Assembly: GCA_944390455.1 (NCBI GenBank)
Contig: CALXPU010000010.1
Location: 1-56,734, forward strand
Reading direction: 5' to 3'
Source: an uncultured Alphaproteobacteria bacterium
GTDB taxonomy: Bacteria; Pseudomonadota; Alphaproteobacteria; RF32; CAG-239
DNA length: 56,734 bases
This document shows positions 1-7,987 of the stretch, piece after piece. The notes beneath the pieces were generated by a model. The model made no database searches. It was not told the origin of the DNA and was given only the letters and a program-made list of their open reading frames with translations. How positions within the stretch are numbered: the first letter of the stretch is position 1; each line of letters begins with the position of its first letter. A program made the position numbers and the translations under genes.

Positions 1-81
1 GTAGCTACTCCTGAGGAAATTTACAAAAATATTCTTAATGAAATTATGAAAATAAATGCTAATTTGATGGTTCTGATTTGA
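1..81 (+). CDS. Possible 3' end of a truncated CDS
   Basis: The first frame is open from the window edge to a TGA at 79-81 and would encode 26 C-terminal residues. It ends 5 bp before the stop of the convergent metal ATPase gene. Too little is visible to name a family, and an open run of 26 codons in AT-rich DNA can occur by chance. Confidence 0.3.
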   Translation, partial: VATPEEIYKNILNEIMKINANLMVLI

Positions 82-86
82 GGAAA

Positions 87-1934
87 TTATTTGTGTCTCA
101 GTTTGCTGGCGTTGAAAATTACAACTAAAGAACTAACGTTATGCAAAATGGCACCGGCTAAAGGTCCTATTAAGCCAACAACTGACATACCTACACAAAA
201 TAGATTAAAAAATAAAGAAAAGGTAAGATTTTGTTTAATGGTCTTCAACGTTGCAGTGGACAGTTCTTTAAGTCTAGGTAGAGCGGTTAAATTGTTATCT
301 ATCAACGCTATATCTGCTGCATCAACTGTAATATCATTTCCAAGTTTACCCATTGCAATACCAACATCCGCAATTTTTAATGAAGGAGCGTCATTAATAC
401 CATCACCAACCATACACGTATAAGCTCCATTTTTTTGTAACGATTGAATAGCCAAAACTTTATCGGTAGGTAATAAATTTGCATATACCTGCCTAATTCC
501 CACTTGATTTCCTAGGTACTGCGCCGCAGCGAGATTATCGCCAGATAGAATAACGATATTTTTAGATAAAGTCTGAAGAGCATGAATAACATTTTTAGCT
601 TCAGGTCGTACTGTATCAGATAGAGCAATATAACCAATTAAATTATTTTCTAATGCGGTAAGGATTAATGTTTTACCTTGATTTTGAATTTGAGAAATTT
701 GACGAAGTTGCTCATCACTGATAGAAACATGATTACTTTGAAGAAAAGCAAGATTACCAGATATTAAAATTTTTCCTTGAATAATTCCTAACACACCTTT
801 GCCTGAGATCATTTTAAAATCATCAACAGAAGAAAAAGTAAGATTTGCCTCTGATGCAGAAGTTATGACAGCTTTAGCCAGAGGATGCTCGGAAAATTTT
901 TCTATACTTGCTGTGAGGGATAAAATGTCATCAGATGAATACCTAGCGTCAATAGATATAACATCAGTAACAGTTATGTTACCTTCTGTTAATGTACCAG
1001 TTTTATCAAAAATAAAAGTATCAACTTTTCCCATCATTTCAAGAGCAGCTCCAGACTTTACTAAGATACCATTTTTAGAAGCCGCAGTCATTGCTGAAAT
1101 AACAGAAATTGGTGTAGCCAAAACCAAAGCGCAAGGGCAAAATACAACTAAAATCGTCACTGCTCGTATGATTTCACCTGTTAGAAAATAAGTTGCTAAA
1201 GCAATTAATAAAGAAGTTGGCACTAAAACCGAAGCAAGTTTATCAATAAGTAATTCGGTAGGTGATTTATTTTGCTGTGCTTGTTCAATCAACGTAATCA
1301 TTTTTTGCAAAAACGTATCGGTAATAGCCGTAACCATTATATCAATAGAGCCAAAACAGTTTAATGTTCCAGCCATAACTGCATCATTAACAGTTTTATC
1401 AACAGGAAGGGATTCTCCAGTTAAATTAGCTTGATTTACTGAAGTAGAACCCATGATAATGGTTCCATCGGCAGGAATAATTTCTCCAGGAAGAATACGA
1501 AGTATATCTCCTTTTTTAATTTGATGAATATCAACAATAAAATCACCATCATTTGTAATTTTTCGTCCTTGAGTAGGGGAAAGTTTCAACAAATTTTCTA
1601 TTCCTTTTTTTGCTTTATCAACGGTAATATCTTCTAAAATTTCTCCAACCGCCATAATCAGCGCAACTTCACCTGCGGCAAAAATTTCATCAATAGAAAT
1701 AGCAGCAATCATCGCAGTTGTAATAAGTAAAGGAGATGTCATTTTCCGTCGCACAATTAAGGCATAGAATGCACGGAATACAATAGGAATGCCTGAAATA
1801 AAAATAGTTAGCCAAACAGGATTAAAAAAAGGTGTCACATCTAAAATTAAACAAATAAGGCTAAACAATAAGCACAAAGCGGAAATGATAGTCATTTTGA
1901 TACCGGCTAAAAATTCAATAAATTGCGTAAACAT
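87..1934 (-). CDS. P1B-type heavy-metal translocating ATPase
   Basis: An inner-membrane pump that uses ATP to export a soft or transition metal ion. The 615 residues contain the actuator TGES (about 172-175), the metal-site CPC in a membrane helix (266-268), the phosphorylated Asp in DKTGTLTEG (310), the HP dipeptide of the P1B nucleotide domain (349-350) and GDGIND (about 509-514). No N-terminal heavy-metal-associated domain or CxxC is present, so this is a short form. The ATG at 1934 has an AAGGTG ribosome site. A CsoR/RcnR-type repressor gene lies directly upstream on the same strand, with an operator-like palindrome between them, so metal-induced expression is likely. The last helix carries HNVSS rather than a textbook zinc or copper motif, so I leave the ion unspecified. 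Confidence 0.93.
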   Translation of the reverse strand: MFTQFIEFLAGIKMTIISALCLLFSLICLILDVTPFFNPVWLTIFISGIPIVFRAFYALIVRRKMTSPLLITTAMIAAISIDEIFAAGEVALIMAVGEILEDITVDKAKKGIENLLKLSPTQGRKITNDGDFIVDIHQIKKGDILRILPGEIIPADGTIIMGSTSVNQANLTGESLPVDKTVNDAVMAGTLNCFGSIDIMVTAITDTFLQKMITLIEQAQQNKSPTELLIDKLASVLVPTSLLIALATYFLTGEIIRAVTILVVFCPCALVLATPISVISAMTAASKNGILVKSGAALEMMGKVDTFIFDKTGTLTEGNITVTDVISIDARYSSDDILSLTASIEKFSEHPLAKAVITSASEANLTFSSVDDFKMISGKGVLGIIQGKILISGNLAFLQSNHVSISDEQLRQISQIQNQGKTLILTALENNLIGYIALSDTVRPEAKNVIHALQTLSKNIVILSGDNLAAAQYLGNQVGIRQVYANLLPTDKVLAIQSLQKNGAYTCMVGDGINDAPSLKIADVGIAMGKLGNDITVDAADIALIDNNLTALPRLKELSTATLKTIKQNLTFSLFFNLFCVGMSVVGLIGPLAGAILHNVSSLVVIFNASKLRHK

Positions 1935-1967
1935 GATAACACCTTTCTGAAATAATATATGTATACT

Positions 1968-1987
1968 ATATACCCTATATGGTATAT
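1968..1987. promoter_or_regulatory. CsoR-type operator candidate (inverted repeat)
   Basis: ATATACC (1968-1974) and GGTATAT (1981-1987) form a perfect 7-bp inverted repeat around a 6-bp centre. It lies 34 bp upstream of the metal ATPase start and downstream of the repressor gene. The arms resemble known CsoR/CstR operators, in which ATACC and GGTAT flank a short core. Binding by the adjacent repressor is inferred from position and sequence. Confidence 0.55.
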
Positions 1988-2038
1988 TGTCAAGAAAAAT
2001 ATTACCATCAAGAATGTACGCAAGAAGTTGAAGAAATA

Positions 2039-2311
2039 TTAGATATTTGAAAAACGCTCAATGGCTTTAGCAAATTTTTTAATAGTCTCTTCTGCATCGC
2101 CATTTTGAATACCATCACGCACGCAGCAACGCATATGACTTTCAAGAACAATTTGTCCGGCTTTATGAAGAGCCGATTTTGCAGCATTAATTTGAATAAG
2201 GATATCTTCGCAAGGTGTACCATCATCAATCATACGGCTAATGGCATTAATTTGCCCAATAACGCGATTAAGTCTATTATGAAGAGCTTTTGAATCAATA
2301 CACTTGTTCAT
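2039..2311 (-). CDS. CsoR/RcnR-family metal-sensing repressor
   Basis: A 90-residue all-helical DNA-binding repressor of the DUF156 family, whose members release DNA when they bind metal or react with sulfur or aldehydes. Cys34, His59 and Cys63 reproduce the spacing of the Cu(I) triad of CsoR (Cys-x24-His-x3-Cys). Formaldehyde sensors of the family lack this full triad. A further Cys is at 62 and another at 4. The ATG at 2311 follows an AAAAGGA ribosome site. The gene precedes the metal ATPase on the same strand, so it probably controls that pump through the palindrome at 1968-1987. The triad suggests Cu(I), but other ions cannot be excluded from sequence. Confidence 0.9.
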   Translation of the reverse strand: MNKCIDSKALHNRLNRVIGQINAISRMIDDGTPCEDILIQINAAKSALHKAGQIVLESHMRCCVRDGIQNGDAEETIKKFAKAIERFSNI

Positions 2312-2392
2312 TAAATTTTCCTTTTAAAATATCAATAGACGTGATTAAACTATAGTATGAAACAAAAAAGTTCACTTTGCAAGCTGAATAAA

Positions 2393-3022
2393 TTAATTAG
2401 TTGACAGATGCTCTTTAAGTTCATGTAAATTATTACTGCAAAGATAAGGAATAAGGCTATCTATTTCATTTTCTGGACGATTGTAGATATGGAGTTGCAA
2501 TAATTCTTCAATAGTATTTTCATCAAATCTATTTTTTATAAAAACCGCGGGATTTCCTCCAACAATACTATAAGGAGCAACATCTTTTGTAACCACGGAA
2601 TTTGCAGCAATAACAGCACCTTCCCCAATCTGAACGCCGGGCATAATGATAGCACGCATACCAATCCAAACGCCATCGTGAATAATCGTATCACCTTTAC
2701 TTATATAAGCATCTTTAATTTTCTCCATAAAAGGATAGCATGAGAACCAATCCATACGATGAGTATTATTTCCTCCCATTAAAATAATTGCTTCGGCGCC
2801 AATGCAAACGTAATTTCCAATATAAAGTTTGTCATAATTCCAAAGGGGATGAAAATGTGAAAGAGAGTATTCATCGCCATACAAATAACGCACAACATAG
2901 TCTTCAAAATTAGGCGTATACGCATTGCTATAATAGCTTTTAGTTCCTTTAATAACGATATTAGGATTTTTAACGGTTTCATGCAAATATTCAACTTTAG
3001 ACCAATGTTTTGCTGTATCCAT
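2393..3022 (-). CDS. CatB/Vat-like xenobiotic acetyltransferase
   Basis: A 209-residue left-handed beta-helix acetyltransferase that would transfer acetyl from acetyl-CoA to a hydroxyl of a small molecule. The segment NPNI...YY near the start, DKLYIGNYVCIG, and GGNNTHRMDW match type B chloramphenicol (CatB) and streptogramin (Vat) acetyltransferases. His88 in NTHR sits where the family's catalytic His lies, and VGGNPA occurs near the end of the helix as expected. I chose the ATG at 3022 because AGGAG lies just upstream; an earlier in-frame start would overlap the preceding gene. It is the last gene of the ABC exporter operon, 2 bp after the previous stop. The true substrate is not known, and many homologues acetylate compounds other than drugs. 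Confidence 0.85.
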   Translation of the reverse strand: MDTAKHWSKVEYLHETVKNPNIVIKGTKSYYSNAYTPNFEDYVVRYLYGDEYSLSHFHPLWNYDKLYIGNYVCIGAEAIILMGGNNTHRMDWFSCYPFMEKIKDAYISKGDTIIHDGVWIGMRAIIMPGVQIGEGAVIAANSVVTKDVAPYSIVGGNPAVFIKNRFDENTIEELLQLHIYNRPENEIDSLIPYLCSNNLHELKEHLSTN

Positions 3023-3024
3023 AA

Positions 3025-4791
3025 TTACTCCTGTTGTAAATTCCATAGTTTCGCAAATTTTCCTTGTTTATCAAGAAGAGAAGCTGGAGTTCCTTCCTCA
3101 ATAATTTTTCCTTTATCAAGCACAATAATTCGATCCATTTCTTTAAGCGTAGATAAACGATGTGCAATAGCAATAACGGTTTTATTGCACATTAATTCAT
3201 TGATAGCTTCAATAACTTCATTTTCTGTTTCATTATCAAGAGCAGAAGTAGCTTCATCTAAAATAAGGATAGGAGATTTTTTAAGCAAAGCTCTTGCAAT
3301 GGCAATACGCTGCCGCTGTCCTCCAGAAAGTTTCACCCCTCGTTCACCAGTAATAGTCAAATACCCGTGAGGGGTTTGTTTGATGAAGTCATCAGCGAGA
3401 GCTTTTCGAGCAGCATAATAGATTTGTCGGTCAGAGGCATCAGGAGAACCAAAGGCAATATTTTTTTTGATAGTACGGTGGAATAGCAGGCTATCTTGTG
3501 CAATAATAGACAGAGCTTGTTTTAAGCTATGGGTGGAAACTTGGGAGATATCTTGTCCGTCAATTAAAATTTCACCTTTTTGTAAATCATAACTTCTCTG
3601 CAGAAGATTAATAAGCGTACTTTTGCCACTGCCGGATTTCCCGACAACACCGATTTTTTCACCTGGCTGAATAGTCAAATTAAATCCATTGAAAACTTTT
3701 TTATGCGGTGTATAGCCAAAAACAAGATTTTTAAATTCAATTTTTCCTTTTTTAACCACAAGAGCAGGTGCTTGAGGAACATCAACAATGTCATGAGGTA
3801 CCTGTAAAAATGTCAGCGCATCAGCAAGTTTTCCGAGAGATGTTCTGATATTGGTTATTTCCCAGAAAAAGCGCGAAAAATAAGTTAAAATGTCATCTAA
3901 TAACAAGAGTACTAAAACAACTCCGGCAACATCAATTTTATTAAGTTGCCATAAATAAATAGCCATAAAAATTCCACAAATACGAAAAGTCATCAATAAA
4001 ATTTCTTGGATGGCATAAAGAGAAGATTCTGATTTTACCGCTTGAATATTGATATTATTGGCACAACTGAGATCATTTTGTAATTTATCAATCTCCCTTC
4101 GCTCCTGCCCAAATAATTTGATTAAAAGGATATTGCTGAGAGAGTCGATGACTTCCCCATTAAATTTTGCGTTTGCAGCAGCTCCTTGTTGGTTAAGGTT
4201 AGTTGTTTTTTTAGATATTGCGATAGAAACGAGTATAGAGCAAATCCCAAAGATAATAATAGGGATTAAAAACCATATGCTAACTTTACCAATATAAAAA
4301 AGAGTAATAAGAATAAGCCAGGTGCAAGAATTAAGCCTTGTAAAAGCAAAAAGCTGTCTCCATGTCGCATGGCTTAAAGAAATAATTCGTTGTGCAAGTT
4401 GCCCTGATTTTTGTTCTTTAAGATAAGCGGCAGAGTGCCCGGCAGCATATGTAATCCCATACTCACGCACCCGCCAAGAAATAGTATTGCGAACATTTTC
4501 GTTAATATAATCTCTGACAAAACGGATAAGATTTGTTCCAAGAAACAAAGCTAAAATACCGCCAAGATAAGCTAGAGCTTTTTTCCAAGAGAAATCGGCA
4601 ATAGCAATAGAAGAAAAATAGCCAATCATGGCCGAAAAGACAACTGCAACAGAAACTTTAAATAAGCTGTTACAAAAGCCATATACAATTTCAAAAATAA
4701 AAAAGTGATAATAACCTTTGCAGGCAGCAAAAATAAATTTAAGCGGTGTTTTTGGAGCGGAGGTAAGAGGTTTATAAGGAATATTAAACAT
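3025..4791 (-). CDS. ABC exporter half-transporter (second subunit)
   Basis: A fused membrane-ATPase half-transporter of 588 residues, an exporter of the MsbA/MDR type. The N-terminal half has about six hydrophobic segments. The C-terminal half has Walker A GKSGSGKST, signature LSGGQRQR, Walker B LILDEATSALD and the switch His in AIAHRLS. The ATG at 4791 is preceded by a strong AGGAGG and overlaps the stop of the upstream partner by 8 bp, which implies coupled translation. Its sequence parallels the preceding gene throughout, so the two most likely form a heterodimer. The acetyltransferase gene begins 2 bp after it. The cargo cannot be told; export of a toxic or modified small molecule would fit the neighbour. 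Confidence 0.92.
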   Translation of the reverse strand: MFNIPYKPLTSAPKTPLKFIFAACKGYYHFFIFEIVYGFCNSLFKVSVAVVFSAMIGYFSSIAIADFSWKKALAYLGGILALFLGTNLIRFVRDYINENVRNTISWRVREYGITYAAGHSAAYLKEQKSGQLAQRIISLSHATWRQLFAFTRLNSCTWLILITLFYIGKVSIWFLIPIIIFGICSILVSIAISKKTTNLNQQGAAANAKFNGEVIDSLSNILLIKLFGQERREIDKLQNDLSCANNINIQAVKSESSLYAIQEILLMTFRICGIFMAIYLWQLNKIDVAGVVLVLLLLDDILTYFSRFFWEITNIRTSLGKLADALTFLQVPHDIVDVPQAPALVVKKGKIEFKNLVFGYTPHKKVFNGFNLTIQPGEKIGVVGKSGSGKSTLINLLQRSYDLQKGEILIDGQDISQVSTHSLKQALSIIAQDSLLFHRTIKKNIAFGSPDASDRQIYYAARKALADDFIKQTPHGYLTITGERGVKLSGGQRQRIAIARALLKKSPILILDEATSALDNETENEVIEAINELMCNKTVIAIAHRLSTLKEMDRIIVLDKGKIIEEGTPASLLDKQGKFAKLWNLQQE

Positions 4792-6541
4792 TTTTTCCTC
4801 CTTTTTTTTGCTGAGCTGCGTAAAGTTTGGCAAATTGACCACCTTGCTTCAGTAAGTCGTTGAAAGTTCCTTCTTCAACAATTTTCCCTTTGTTTAAGAC
4901 AATGATTCTATCCATATTTTTAAGCGTGGATAAACGGTGTGCAATAGCAATAACTGTTTGCTTTTGAATAAGGTTATCAATAGCTTTTTGAATAATTTGT
5001 TCAGATTCGCTGTCTAACGCTGAAGTAGCTTCATCTAAAATTAATATTGGCGCATTTTTAAGAATAGCTCTTGCAATGGCAATACGCTGACGTTCCCCGC
5101 CGGAAAGTAAACATCCTCTGTCACCGGCAAAAGAGTTATAACCGTCATCTTTGTCAGAAATAAAATCATGCGCATAAGCTTTTACGGCGGCGGCTTTTAT
5201 CTTTTTATCAGATTTCGTATCTGTACCAAAAGCAATATTATCGGCGATACTTCGATTAAACATAACGGTATCTTGCGGAATTAGGCTGATATTATCATGC
5301 AAACTTTCTTGTGTAACTTGAGTAATATTCTGATTATCAATTAAAATATTTCCGTCATCAAGTTCGTATGAGCGTTGCAAAAGATGAACTAGCGTACTTT
5401 TGCCACAGCCTGAAGCGCCGACAATACCTATTTTTTCACCGGATTTAATATGCAAATTGAAATTCTTAAAGACATGCTTTTTTGCATTTTTATATTTGAA
5501 ACAAATATTTTGAAAATCAATCGCTCCACCTTTAACCTTAAGAGGTTTTGCATGAGGCGCATCAACAATGCCATGAGGAATACAAAAAGGATCCAAGCCT
5601 TGCTCTACGGTGGCAATATCCTGACGAATACGCTGCAGACAATCCTGCAATTCAGACAACCCATTAAGTCCATAAATCAGCGTCATTAAAATAAAAACAA
5701 TATCTGCTGTCGTAATGGTTCCTTTACTCCACAGATAAACTGAAAGGAGCAATAGAGAAAAAGACATTAAACTGGTAATTGCTCCAATAAAGTTATATTG
5801 TCCCCACCAAATAAACATGTTTTTCTTATTTAAGGCAAACTCTTGAGCCAACAGAGGATGAAGGCGTTTTTTTTCTTCTTCAATATTGTCAAATTGTTTA
5901 ACAACAAGAAGATTATTAATAACATCTAAAATTCTTCCATCCACAATGGCAGACATTTTAGCGCTGGCTTTAGAAATACGGGACAAACGTTTCGCAGAGC
6001 GCCGTCTAGGAAAAACAACCACGATGCAACAAATCAAATATCCCAATCCGATAAGCGGAGAAATACATAAGAGCATGATAATTTTGACCATAATATCAAA
6101 AAATAATCGCAAATCCCAATTAATACGGTCAAGCATTGCCGGGAGTTGTTTAACTTGTTCTTTTTGGCGGATAAGCATACCGCTCTGTTTTGTCGTGATA
6201 TATTCGTAACTATGTCCGAGCAGATAGGAAAACAAATCTTTTTCCATACGCGTCTGACAAGGGATAATAAATTTTGCGTCGTAATAATATCGTTGATACT
6301 GAGAAACAATAATCCCCAACGTTCCGAAAATCGTTAAAAGCCAAACATATTTCAACGCTTCATTATAACTCTGAGCATCATTTATTTTAATAGCACCGGT
6401 AATTTCCGCAAAAAAGCGAATACTTAAGTTAGTAAATCCGGCGCTAAGAAGAAGCAAAATAAAAACACTACAAATTTGCCATTTAAAAATTTTAGCATAA
6501 ATAAAGGCAAACGGCATAAATTTTTTAGGAAATGTTTGCAT
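4784..6541 (-). CDS. ABC exporter half-transporter (first subunit)
   Basis: A 585-residue membrane-ATPase fusion and the promoter-proximal gene of the exporter operon. Hydrophobic segments fill the first 320 residues. The ATPase half carries Walker A GASGCGKST, signature LSGGERQR, Walker B LILDEATSALD and AIAHRLS. Both partners retain the catalytic Glu of Walker B, so neither ATP site looks plainly degenerate. I use the ATG at 6541, with GTGAG upstream; a GTG four codons earlier is possible. A 15-bp palindrome lies in the leader at 6566-6580 and could be an operator. The cargo is unknown. Confidence 0.92.
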   Translation of the reverse strand: MQTFPKKFMPFAFIYAKIFKWQICSVFILLLLSAGFTNLSIRFFAEITGAIKINDAQSYNEALKYVWLLTIFGTLGIIVSQYQRYYYDAKFIIPCQTRMEKDLFSYLLGHSYEYITTKQSGMLIRQKEQVKQLPAMLDRINWDLRLFFDIMVKIIMLLCISPLIGLGYLICCIVVVFPRRRSAKRLSRISKASAKMSAIVDGRILDVINNLLVVKQFDNIEEEKKRLHPLLAQEFALNKKNMFIWWGQYNFIGAITSLMSFSLLLLSVYLWSKGTITTADIVFILMTLIYGLNGLSELQDCLQRIRQDIATVEQGLDPFCIPHGIVDAPHAKPLKVKGGAIDFQNICFKYKNAKKHVFKNFNLHIKSGEKIGIVGASGCGKSTLVHLLQRSYELDDGNILIDNQNITQVTQESLHDNISLIPQDTVMFNRSIADNIAFGTDTKSDKKIKAAAVKAYAHDFISDKDDGYNSFAGDRGCLLSGGERQRIAIARAILKNAPILILDEATSALDSESEQIIQKAIDNLIQKQTVIAIAHRLSTLKNMDRIIVLNKGKIVEEGTFNDLLKQGGQFAKLYAAQQKKGGKNV

Positions 6542-6565
6542 GATAAATCTCACAATAAAAATACG

Positions 6566-6580
6566 TCTCTAATATAGAGA
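6566..6580. promoter_or_regulatory. Palindrome in the ABC operon leader
   Basis: TCTCTA and TAGAGA flank a 3-bp centre, giving a 15-bp inverted repeat 25 bp upstream of the first ABC gene. It could be a regulator site or a short mRNA stem. No matching regulator gene is adjacent. Confidence 0.3.
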
Positions 6581-6610
6581 TAAAGGGTTTATTTTTCGTA
6601 AAAATAAAAA

Positions 6611-6639
6611 TTGACAAAGAGGGGAAGAGAAACTATAAA
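6611..6639 (+). promoter_or_regulatory. Sigma-70 promoter for the small gene at 6685
   Basis: A perfect TTGACA (6611-6616) is separated by 17 bp from TATAAA (6634-6639). A transcript would begin near 6646, about 40 bp upstream of the start codon. Confidence 0.75.
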
Positions 6640-6684
6640 AAAACAAGATACTTTATTATTGTTTCACACTAAATTTTAAGAATT

Positions 6685-6918
6685 ATGAAAACAGGTATTG
6701 TTTTATCCGTAACTCAAGAAGTAGGAAATGGAGTGATTGTTGAAATTGCCTATCAAGGGAGTATGCAAAGCTACTATGCATGCTTACAAGATGGTTCTAC
6801 TGCATCGGCTTATCTCTATGTACAAGAAAAAGGTCAAACACTCGAAAATGAAACGGTAATGTTTGAAAACCGCGGAGATGATTTGGTGGCAATCAAGCTA
6901 CTTGAAGAAAATAATTAA
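6685..6918 (+). CDS. Small hypothetical protein, 77 aa
   Basis: I do not recognise this protein. It is short and acidic near the end, and it begins MKTGIVLSV. Its alternating beta-strand pattern could suit a small OB or cold-shock-like barrel, but no RNP motif of cold-shock proteins is visible. It is a single-gene unit: a near-consensus sigma-70 promoter (6611-6639) lies upstream and an intrinsic terminator (6932-6966) downstream. The ATG at 6685 lacks a strong Shine-Dalgarno sequence. The clean promoter and terminator argue that it is a real, probably well-expressed gene. Confidence 0.65.
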   Translation: MKTGIVLSVTQEVGNGVIVEIAYQGSMQSYYACLQDGSTASAYLYVQEKGQTLENETVMFENRGDDLVAIKLLEENN

Positions 6919-6931
6919 AACACTAAAGTCA

Positions 6932-6966
6932 AGCCTCTTTTACAATAAGTAAAAGGGGCTTTATAT
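6932..6966 (+). terminator. Intrinsic terminator after the 77-aa gene
   Basis: AGCCTCTTTTAC (6932-6943) pairs with GTAAAAGGGGCT (6949-6960) around a 5-nt loop, with one G-T wobble, followed by TTATAT. Confidence 0.75.
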
Positions 6967-6969
6967 ATC

Positions 6970-6998
6970 TTGACAAATACTAGAGATATTTTTATAAG
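6970..6998 (+). promoter_or_regulatory. Sigma-70 promoter for the gene at 7045
   Basis: TTGACA (6970-6975), a 17-bp spacer and TATAAG (6993-6998). The same TTG could be misread as a start codon; the promoter match argues that translation begins at 7045 instead. Confidence 0.7.
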
Positions 6999-7044
6999 AC
7001 CAATACAAAATTATCATTATAACCCATTATTAAATTTTATTTTT

Positions 7045-7887
7045 ATGAAACTACCAAAATCATTTGCATTAAATTTGCTAGACAGCAAAATGCGCCATTT
7101 TTTCGCTAAAGAAAGTAATAAATGGAACGAAAAAGGTCCATGGAGATTTCCATCAGTCTGCTATACGTTAGAGCACAAATTAGCCTTTTTGGAAAGAGAA
7201 CATTATCTGACCGGTCATTATTCATTAAGAGGAATTTTCCACGATTGGGAAAAGCCTTTTTTGTATATAACACCTTGGATAAAGGATGAAAAGAAGATAC
7301 AAGAAATGCACCGAAATTTTAGTCCTCACCATATGGGATGTGCAAAAACATCAAAAGCAGAACATTTGATAGAAATGTACATAGATTGGGATTGCGCCGC
7401 AATTACCAAGCCCGATAAACCGTTAAATGCTTTTGAAACGCTGTTACACTGGTATCCTGAATATATAAATATCATGCTCCCGGTTTGTTTGGCGATGGAT
7501 ATAACGTCAGTCAAACCGGAAATTTATATTCATCCATGGCATGAGTTAAACAAAAATCATGAGTACAATGAATATATGTATAAACAGGTACAACAGGTGC
7601 TAGATGCAATAATCAGACGTTTACCATCAAATGAAAACCAGCTCAGACTAATGTTTAATCAAGCGCATGAACGGAATATAATTTATTGTCATCCGACAGA
7701 GATTTTTTTCCTGATTTTGCAACAACAGCAGAAAAATCTGAAATTTGAAGTTAATCTTCAAGATATCAGAAAAAAGTTGGAAAATGTTGTCGCAAAGTTT
7801 CGTGTAAAAAAATGCTTTATAGGAAGCGATAAGACGAAACCGGTGCATGATTACAAAAAAATTCAGAAGAACGCATTTGCCGTATAG
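7045..7887 (+). CDS. Hypothetical protein with HD/HH histidine motifs (possibly DUF5662-like)
   Basis: A 280-residue protein rich in His and aromatic residues. Conserved-looking pairs occur in order: GHYSLRG, FHDWEKP, MHRNFSPHHM and YIDWDC, a pattern that could bind metal as in HD-type hydrolases. It resembles uncharacterised phage or gut-bacterial proteins of the DUF5662 kind, but I am not certain of the family. The ATG at 7045 is preferred because a good promoter occupies the upstream in-frame TTG. A strong terminator follows at 7909-7938, so the gene forms its own unit. It is next to other phage-type genes. Confidence 0.6.
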   Translation: MKLPKSFALNLLDSKMRHFFAKESNKWNEKGPWRFPSVCYTLEHKLAFLEREHYLTGHYSLRGIFHDWEKPFLYITPWIKDEKKIQEMHRNFSPHHMGCAKTSKAEHLIEMYIDWDCAAITKPDKPLNAFETLLHWYPEYINIMLPVCLAMDITSVKPEIYIHPWHELNKNHEYNEYMYKQVQQVLDAIIRRLPSNENQLRLMFNQAHERNIIYCHPTEIFFLILQQQQKNLKFEVNLQDIRKKLENVVAKFRVKKCFIGSDKTKPVHDYKKIQKNAFAV

Positions 7888-7908
7888 CAACAATGTAAAT
7901 CTAAGAAA

Positions 7909-7938
7909 ACACGCTTTTGTAATAAAGCGTGTTTTTTT
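7909..7938 (+). terminator. Intrinsic terminator
   Basis: ACACGCTTT (7909-7917) pairs with AAAGCGTGT (7924-7932) around a 6-nt loop, followed by six T. Confidence 0.85.
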
Positions 7939-7987
7939 GTTGCGAGTATAAAAAAATTAAAATAAGAAAAAATAAAGGAGAAAAAAT

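Noticed and set aside
799..1191. Plus-strand reading frame of 130 codons
   Set aside because: It lies wholly antisense to the metal ATPase, whose motifs are intact. No ribosome site or family match.
87..1934. Assigning copper specificity to the metal ATPase
   Set aside because: CPC and a CsoR-type repressor suggest copper, but the final helices do not show a clear copper signature and no HMA domain exists.
2008..2229. Minus-strand frame of 73 codons overlapping the repressor
   Set aside because: Alternative frame of the CsoR-like gene; no start signal and no family.
6970..7044. TTG start extending the 280-aa gene by 25 residues
   Set aside because: The TTG is the first base triplet of a TTGACA promoter with a matched -10.
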